The notes below the pieces were generated by a model. The model was not told where the DNA came from. It did not search any database and worked only from the letters and a program-made list of their open reading frames with translations. 12,924 nucleotides of DNA, taken from positions 1 through 12,924 of the forward strand of contig CAMOXP010000023.1 of NCBI GenBank assembly GCA_946629205.1, written 5' to 3'. Positions 12,183 through 12,924 of the stretch are shown here, piece by piece. The stretch's first letter is position 1, and the number at the start of each line of letters is the position of its first letter. The DNA is from an uncultured Bacillota bacterium. Lineage in GTDB: Bacteria; Bacillota; Clostridia; Peptostreptococcales; Anaerovoracaceae. The position numbers and the translations under genes are program-made.

Positions 12183-12924
12183 ATGAAAAGAGCAAGCGCA
12201 TTGATATGCGCATTGATAGTGGCAGTGTTTATGATGGCCCCGGCGGCTTTTGCAGCGGGCACAGATGACGCGGCAGCAGATAAGGGCGCCGCGGCAGCCA
12301 AGACAGATCTGGAGCTGGTGAGCTCATCCCCTGAGGACGGCGCGACCGGCGTGGCAGTCGACAACCTCAGTGTGAAGATGCGCTTCAACAAGGATGTCAC
12401 TCCGGCTTCCAATGATATCAGGAAGGCCAACGCCAAGCAGTTCAAGATGGTCGACGCTGACGGCAAGAAAATTCCGCTCAAGGTCTACTACAGTGAGAAG
12501 GAAAAGGGCCTGATCCTCGTAGCCGCGGATGTCTATGACGGAAGCAGCAAAAACAGGATCAAGGGCGGCGCTGACTATACACTGACAGTCGGCAGGAACT
12601 TCCAGGCCACGGACGGTTCTACGACAGGACAGCAGATCGCCGTCAAGATGACGACCCTCAATCAGGGAAGATCCACAGCCATTTACATGCTGCTCATGGT
12701 CCTCATGATGGCCGGTATGGTATTCTTCACCGTCAGAAGCACCAAGAATGCTGAAAAGAAAAAGAAAGAAGAACGCGAATTCAAGGAAGGCGTCAATCCA
12801 TACAAGGAAGCTAAGAAATCCGGTAAATCCGTAGCCGAGGTCGTAGCCAAGGAGAACAAGAAGAAGGCAAAGAAGGAAGAAGCCATCCGCCGCCAGAAGG
12901 AAGCGGAGGCCGCCATTGAAGCCG
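12183..12924 (+). CDS. Exported Ig-like-domain membrane protein, 3' end outside the window
   Basis: The frame is open to the right edge (247 codons visible). It starts with a signal peptide (residues 1-25; basic MKR, hydrophobic core, probable cleavage after AFA). An Ig-like domain of the Big_5/SbsA type follows (about 42-158), beginning with SSSPEDGATGVAVDN and including MRFNKDV, features common to that fold. A transmembrane helix lies at about 166-184, and then a very basic, K/E-rich tail with VNPYKEAKKSGKS, inferred to be cytoplasmic. GGAGG at 12168-12172 lies ten bases before the ATG and five bases separate it from the tadA stop. Function is unknown. The architecture (surface domain, one helix, charged tail) suggests a membrane-anchored surface or wall-associated protein. 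Confidence 0.75.
   Translation, partial: MKRASALICALIVAVFMMAPAAFAAGTDDAAADKGAAAAKTDLELVSSSPEDGATGVAVDNLSVKMRFNKDVTPASNDIRKANAKQFKMVDADGKKIPLKVYYSEKEKGLILVAADVYDGSSKNRIKGGADYTLTVGRNFQATDGSTTGQQIAVKMTTLNQGRSTAIYMLLMVLMMAGMVFFTVRSTKNAEKKKKEEREFKEGVNPYKEAKKSGKSVAEVVAKENKKKAKKEEAIRRQKEAEAAIEA
12196..12219 (+). repeat. 12-base tandem duplication in the signal peptide of the Ig-like protein
   Basis: GCGCATTGATAT (12196-12207) is followed directly by GCGCATTGATAG (12208-12219). The period is four codons, giving a doubled ALI segment in the hydrophobic core. Loss or gain of one unit would change the core by four residues without a frameshift. Confidence 0.85.

Overview
The window reads as a chromosomal housekeeping segment of a Gram-positive anaerobe of the Bacillota, most likely class Clostridia. 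The reasons are the gdpP-rplI-dnaB gene order typical of Bacillota, a DnaD-type primosome protein, a DivIC-type division protein, a lipoteichoic-acid-synthase-like enzyme, and strong AGGAGG-type ribosome binding sites. A more precise family cannot be assigned from sequence reading alone. All genes lie on the + strand. I see no tRNA, rRNA, CRISPR array, insertion sequence or phage gene.

Layout: bases 1-72 are the tail of an upstream gene, followed by a hairpin terminator (about 85-114). An extended -10 promoter (about 171-199) then starts a run of ten tightly packed genes with no obvious internal terminator: gdpP (248-2029), rplI (2085-2531), dnaB (2559-3932), a DnaD-like primosome gene (3957-5219), a membrane-anchored coiled-coil/LysM/G5/M23 peptidase gene (5165-7777), a divIC/ftsL-like gene (7791-8273), rsmA (8273-9142), an LtaS-like gene (9129-11114), a RimJ/RimL-type acetyltransferase gene (11124-11684), tadA (11716-12177), and a secreted or anchored Ig-like-domain gene that runs off the right edge (12183 onward). 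Three junctions overlap (dnaD-like/M23, divIC/rsmA, rsmA/ltaS-like). Possible secondary promoters sit before rplI and before tadA.

The genes combine second-messenger control (c-di-AMP hydrolysis), ribosome and RNA maintenance (L9, 16S rRNA dimethylation, tRNA-Arg inosine formation), replication start (helicase and DnaD-like protein) and envelope growth and division (peptidoglycan hydrolase, DivIC, polyglycerol-phosphate synthesis).

The most unusual point is the DnaD-like protein. It carries two DnaD C-terminal modules followed by a region resembling the N-terminal, zinc-binding, helicase-interacting domain of the DnaI/DnaC helicase loader. It then stops without any AAA+ ATPase domain, and its 3' end is overlapped by the next gene. 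Other oddities are a GdpP with no N-terminal membrane helices, a transmembrane M23 hydrolase with a roughly 400-residue charged, coiled-coil-rich and apparently cytoplasmic region, in-frame tandem repeats in three genes, and a C-terminal beta-rich extension on the LtaS-like enzyme.
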